From Endomychus coccineus (lineage: Eukaryota > Arthropoda > Insecta > Coleoptera > Endomychidae): a stretch of 64,000 nt of DNA. Both the position numbers and the translations under genes were made by a program. Below are positions 61,749 through 64,000 of this stretch, one piece after another (position 1 is the first letter of the stretch; the number at the start of each line of letters is the position of its first letter). The notes under the pieces are model-generated. The model saw only the letters and a list, made by a program, of their open reading frames with translations. It did not search any database and was not told where the DNA came from. The stretch covers positions 142,209,846-142,273,845 of the forward strand of contig OY294067.1 in the NCBI GenBank assembly GCA_958510875.1. Direction: 5' to 3'.

Positions 61749-62148
61749 CCTATTAGATTTTTATATTTTTGTAAATATAAACCTCTGAAAGGATAGTAGA
61801 TCATTGATAAACACAATGCGATTCGATGCCCTACCATAGATCAACTATTCACGCACATTCATCTAAAGTTCAGTCGTTTTTTGAAGTAAGGATTGTAGGT
61901 TAGTACTGCTATGGTTGGCAGTTACTTGACAGTTCTTATTCAAATGACAGCATCCTGGTTCTTATATATTTCAATAGAACTGACTGAGAATTGTTCTGGT
62001 TAATTATAAACAAGTTTAAAGTTTCTTTGCCTAATTGGCCACTATCGTGTATGTAACTTAAGAGATATAGAATTAAATTTTCTGAATTATGAAGATAACT
62101 TAGATAATTTAACATAGGATTATAAAGATGAATAAACGTAAAAGATCG

Positions 62149-62221
62149 AACCATAGGTGGGATTCGAACCCACATTTCTGGATTTCTAGTCCAGGGTGTT
62201 TACCAATTACACCACTTCGGT
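62149..62221 (-). tRNA. tRNA-Ser(AGA)-like, right copy 93
   Basis: Same as the model copy. Confidence 0.6.
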
Positions 62222-62621
62222 CCTATTAGATTTTTATATTTTTGTAAATATAAACCTCTGAAAGGATAGTAGATCATTGATAAACACAATGTGATTCGAT
62301 GCCCTACCATAGATCAACTATTCACGCACATTCATCTAAAGTTCAGTCGTTTTTTGAAGTAAGGATTGTAGGTTAGTACTGCTATGGTTGGCAGTTACTT
62401 GACAGTTCTTATTCAAATGACAGCATCCTGGTTCTTATATATTTCAATAGAACTGACTGAGAATTGTTCTGGTTAATTATAAACAAGTTTAAAGTTTCTT
62501 TGCCTAATTGGCCACTATCGTGTATGTAACTTAAGAGATATAGAATTAAATTTTCTGAATTATGAAGATAACTTAGATAATTTAACATAGGATTATAAAG
62601 ATGAATAAACGTAAAAGATCG

Positions 62622-62694
62622 AACCATAGGTGGGATTCGAACCCACATTTCTGGATTTCTAGTCCAGGGTGTTTACCAATTACACCACTTCGGT
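62622..62694 (-). tRNA. tRNA-Ser(AGA)-like, right copy 94
   Basis: Same as the model copy. Confidence 0.6.
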
Positions 62695-63094
62695 CCTATT
62701 AGATTTTTATATTTTTGTAAATATAAACCTCTGAAAGGATAGTAGATCATTGATAAACACAATGCGATTCGATGCCCTACCATAGATCAACTATTCACGC
62801 ACATTCATCTAAAGTTCAGTCGTTTTTTGAAGTAAGGATTGTAGGTTAGTACTGCTATGGTTGGCAGTTACTTGACAGTTCTTATTCAAATGACAGCATC
62901 CTGGTTCTTATATATTTCAATAGAACTGACTGAGAATTGTTCTGGTTGATTATAAACAAGTTTAAAGTTTCTTTGCCTAATTGGCCACTATCGTGTATGT
63001 AACTTAAGAGATATAGAATTAAATTTTCTGAATTATGAAGATAACTTAGATAATTTAACATAGGATTATAAAGATGAATAAACGTAAAAGATCG

Positions 63095-63167
63095 AACCAT
63101 AGGTGGGATTCGAACCCATATTTCTGGATTTCTAGTCCAGGGTGTTTACCAATTACACCACTTCGGT
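63095..63167 (-). tRNA. tRNA-Ser(AGA)-like, right copy 95
   Basis: A49 type. Confidence 0.5.
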
Positions 63168-63567
63168 CCTATTAGATTTTTATATTTTTGTAAATATAAA
63201 CCTCTGAAAGGATAGTAGATCATTGATAAACACAATGCGATTCGATGCCCTACCATAGATCAACTATTCACGCACATTCATCTAAAGTTCAGTCGTTTTT
63301 TGAAGTAAGGATTGTAGGTTAGTACTGCTATGGTTGGCAGTTACTTGACAGTTCTTATTCAAATGACAGCATCCTGGTTCTTATATATTTCAATAGAACT
63401 GACTGAGAATTGTTCTGGTTAATTATAAACAAGTTTAAAGTTTCTTTGCCTAATTGGCCACTATCGTGTATGTAACTTAAGAGATATAGAATTAAATTTT
63501 CTGAATTATGAAGATAACTTAGATAATTTAACATAGGATTATAAAGATGAATAAACGTAAAAGATCG

Positions 63568-63640
63568 AACCATAGGTGGGATTCGAACCCACATTTCTGG
63601 ATTTCTAGTCCAGGGTGTTTACCAATTACACCACTTCGGT
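63568..63640 (-). tRNA. tRNA-Ser(AGA)-like, right copy 96
   Basis: Same as the model copy; last complete copy in the window. Confidence 0.6.
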
Positions 63641-64000
63641 CCTATTAGATTTTTATATTTTTGTAAATATAAACCTCTGAAAGGATAGTAGATCATTGAT
63701 AAACACAATGCGATTCGATGCCCTACCATAGATCAACTATTCACGCACATTCATCTAAAGTTCAGTCGTTTTCTGAAGTAAGGATTGTAGGTTAGTACTG
63801 CTATGGTTGGCAGTTACTTGACAGTTCTTATTCAAATGACAGCATCCTGGTTCTTATATATTTCAATAGAACTGACTGAGAATTGTTCTGGTTAATTATA
63901 AACAAGTTTAAAGTTTCTTTGCCTAATTGGCCACTATCGTGTATGTAACTTAAGAGATATAGAATTAAATTATCTGAATTATGAAGATAACTTAGATAAT
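63641..64000 (-). repeat. Partial unit at right window edge
   Basis: Spacer upstream of the last complete tRNA, then most of the next unit's frame region. No tRNA is completed. It differs from neighbours by a C near 63,773 in the T-run of the spacer. Confidence 0.9.

Larger units (their letters stand above)
18530..64000 (-). repeat. Right tandem array, same unit inverted
   Basis: Ninety-six complete tRNA copies on the - strand, spaced 473 bp apart except for a 1-bp deletion near 43,842 and a 3-bp deletion near 57,068. The 95 spacings from the first to the last tRNA sum exactly to 95 x 473 minus 4. None of the 115-bp, 46-bp or +10-bp length variants of the left arm occurs here, so this arm is much more regular in length. 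The array runs off the window end; the next tRNA would lie just beyond 64,000. Confidence 0.98.
59857..64000 (-). repeat. Higher-order block of 12 units, copy 3, cut by window end
   Basis: Markers reappear 7,565 bp after copy 2: the T-stem variant at 60,278, the anticodon-stem variant at 61,245, GGTTGATTAT near 62,943 and, in the last bases, the same TTATCTGAA change that marks the units near 50,731 and 56,405. Confidence 0.75.

Noticed and set aside
376..63594. Over 130 copies of a 72-79 codon open frame as protein-coding genes
   Set aside because: The frame begins inside a Pol III tRNA gene, has no recognisable domain, and its sameness follows from homogenisation of the repeat. The change pattern looks near neutral.
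1..64000. CRISPR array
   Set aside because: The repeat unit is 473 bp and the whole unit, not only a short repeat, is conserved; there are no variable spacers.
1..64000. Spliced-leader, 5S rRNA or snRNA tandem array
   Set aside because: Unit length would fit, but I saw no Sm site with leader exon and donor, and no 5S, U2 or U6 motifs. The only recognisable RNA gene is the tRNA.
1..64000. SINE insertions
   Set aside because: Copies are in strict tandem without target-site duplications or poly-A tails. A tRNA-derived origin is possible, but these are not dispersed insertions.
1..64000. Prokaryotic or organellar origin
   Set aside because: Internal box A and box B, the T4 terminator position and the absence of encoded CCA fit a eukaryotic nuclear array better, though I cannot name the lineage.

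Overview
The whole window is one tandem array. A unit of about 473 bp, AT-rich and nearly identical from copy to copy, repeats from the first base to the last, and each unit holds one 73-nt tRNA-like gene with internal RNA polymerase III control boxes. I count 136 complete tRNA copies: 40 on the + strand (1 to about 18,529) and 96 on the - strand (about 18,530 to 64,000). No conventional protein gene, rRNA, transposase or CRISPR array was seen. The box A and box B motifs, the T-run after the gene and the absence of an encoded CCA point to a nuclear eukaryotic genome. Very large tRNA tandem arrays are known in Entamoeba and, in other forms, in some plants and vertebrates, but nothing here lets me name the organism.

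Layout. 1-329 is the tail of a cut unit. 330-18,510 is the left array, transcribed rightwards; it contains length variants (three units short by 115 bp, two short by 46 bp, one longer by 10 bp). 18,509-18,550 is an almost perfect AT-rich palindrome with no loop. From there the same unit continues in the opposite orientation to the window end, with only a 1-bp and a 3-bp deletion in 45 kb. The two arms therefore converge transcriptionally on the palindrome. They are not mirror images unit by unit, so each arm has diversified and been homogenised separately. Multi-unit blocks (higher-order repeats) are visible from shared private variants: about 4,096 bp (9 units) on the left, and 6,622 bp (14 units) and 5,676 bp (12 units) on the right.

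The gene itself is odd. Its anticodon arm matches that of eukaryotic tRNA-Ser(AGA), including the AGA anticodon, but it lacks the long variable arm that defines serine tRNAs and has a 4-nt variable region. Its acceptor stem carries an A-A mismatch. Many copies carry stem-breaking changes, and one changes the anticodon to AGG. The array may be a source of an unusual tRNA, a structural or boundary element built from Pol III promoters, or a tRNA-derived satellite. The sequence alone does not decide between these.
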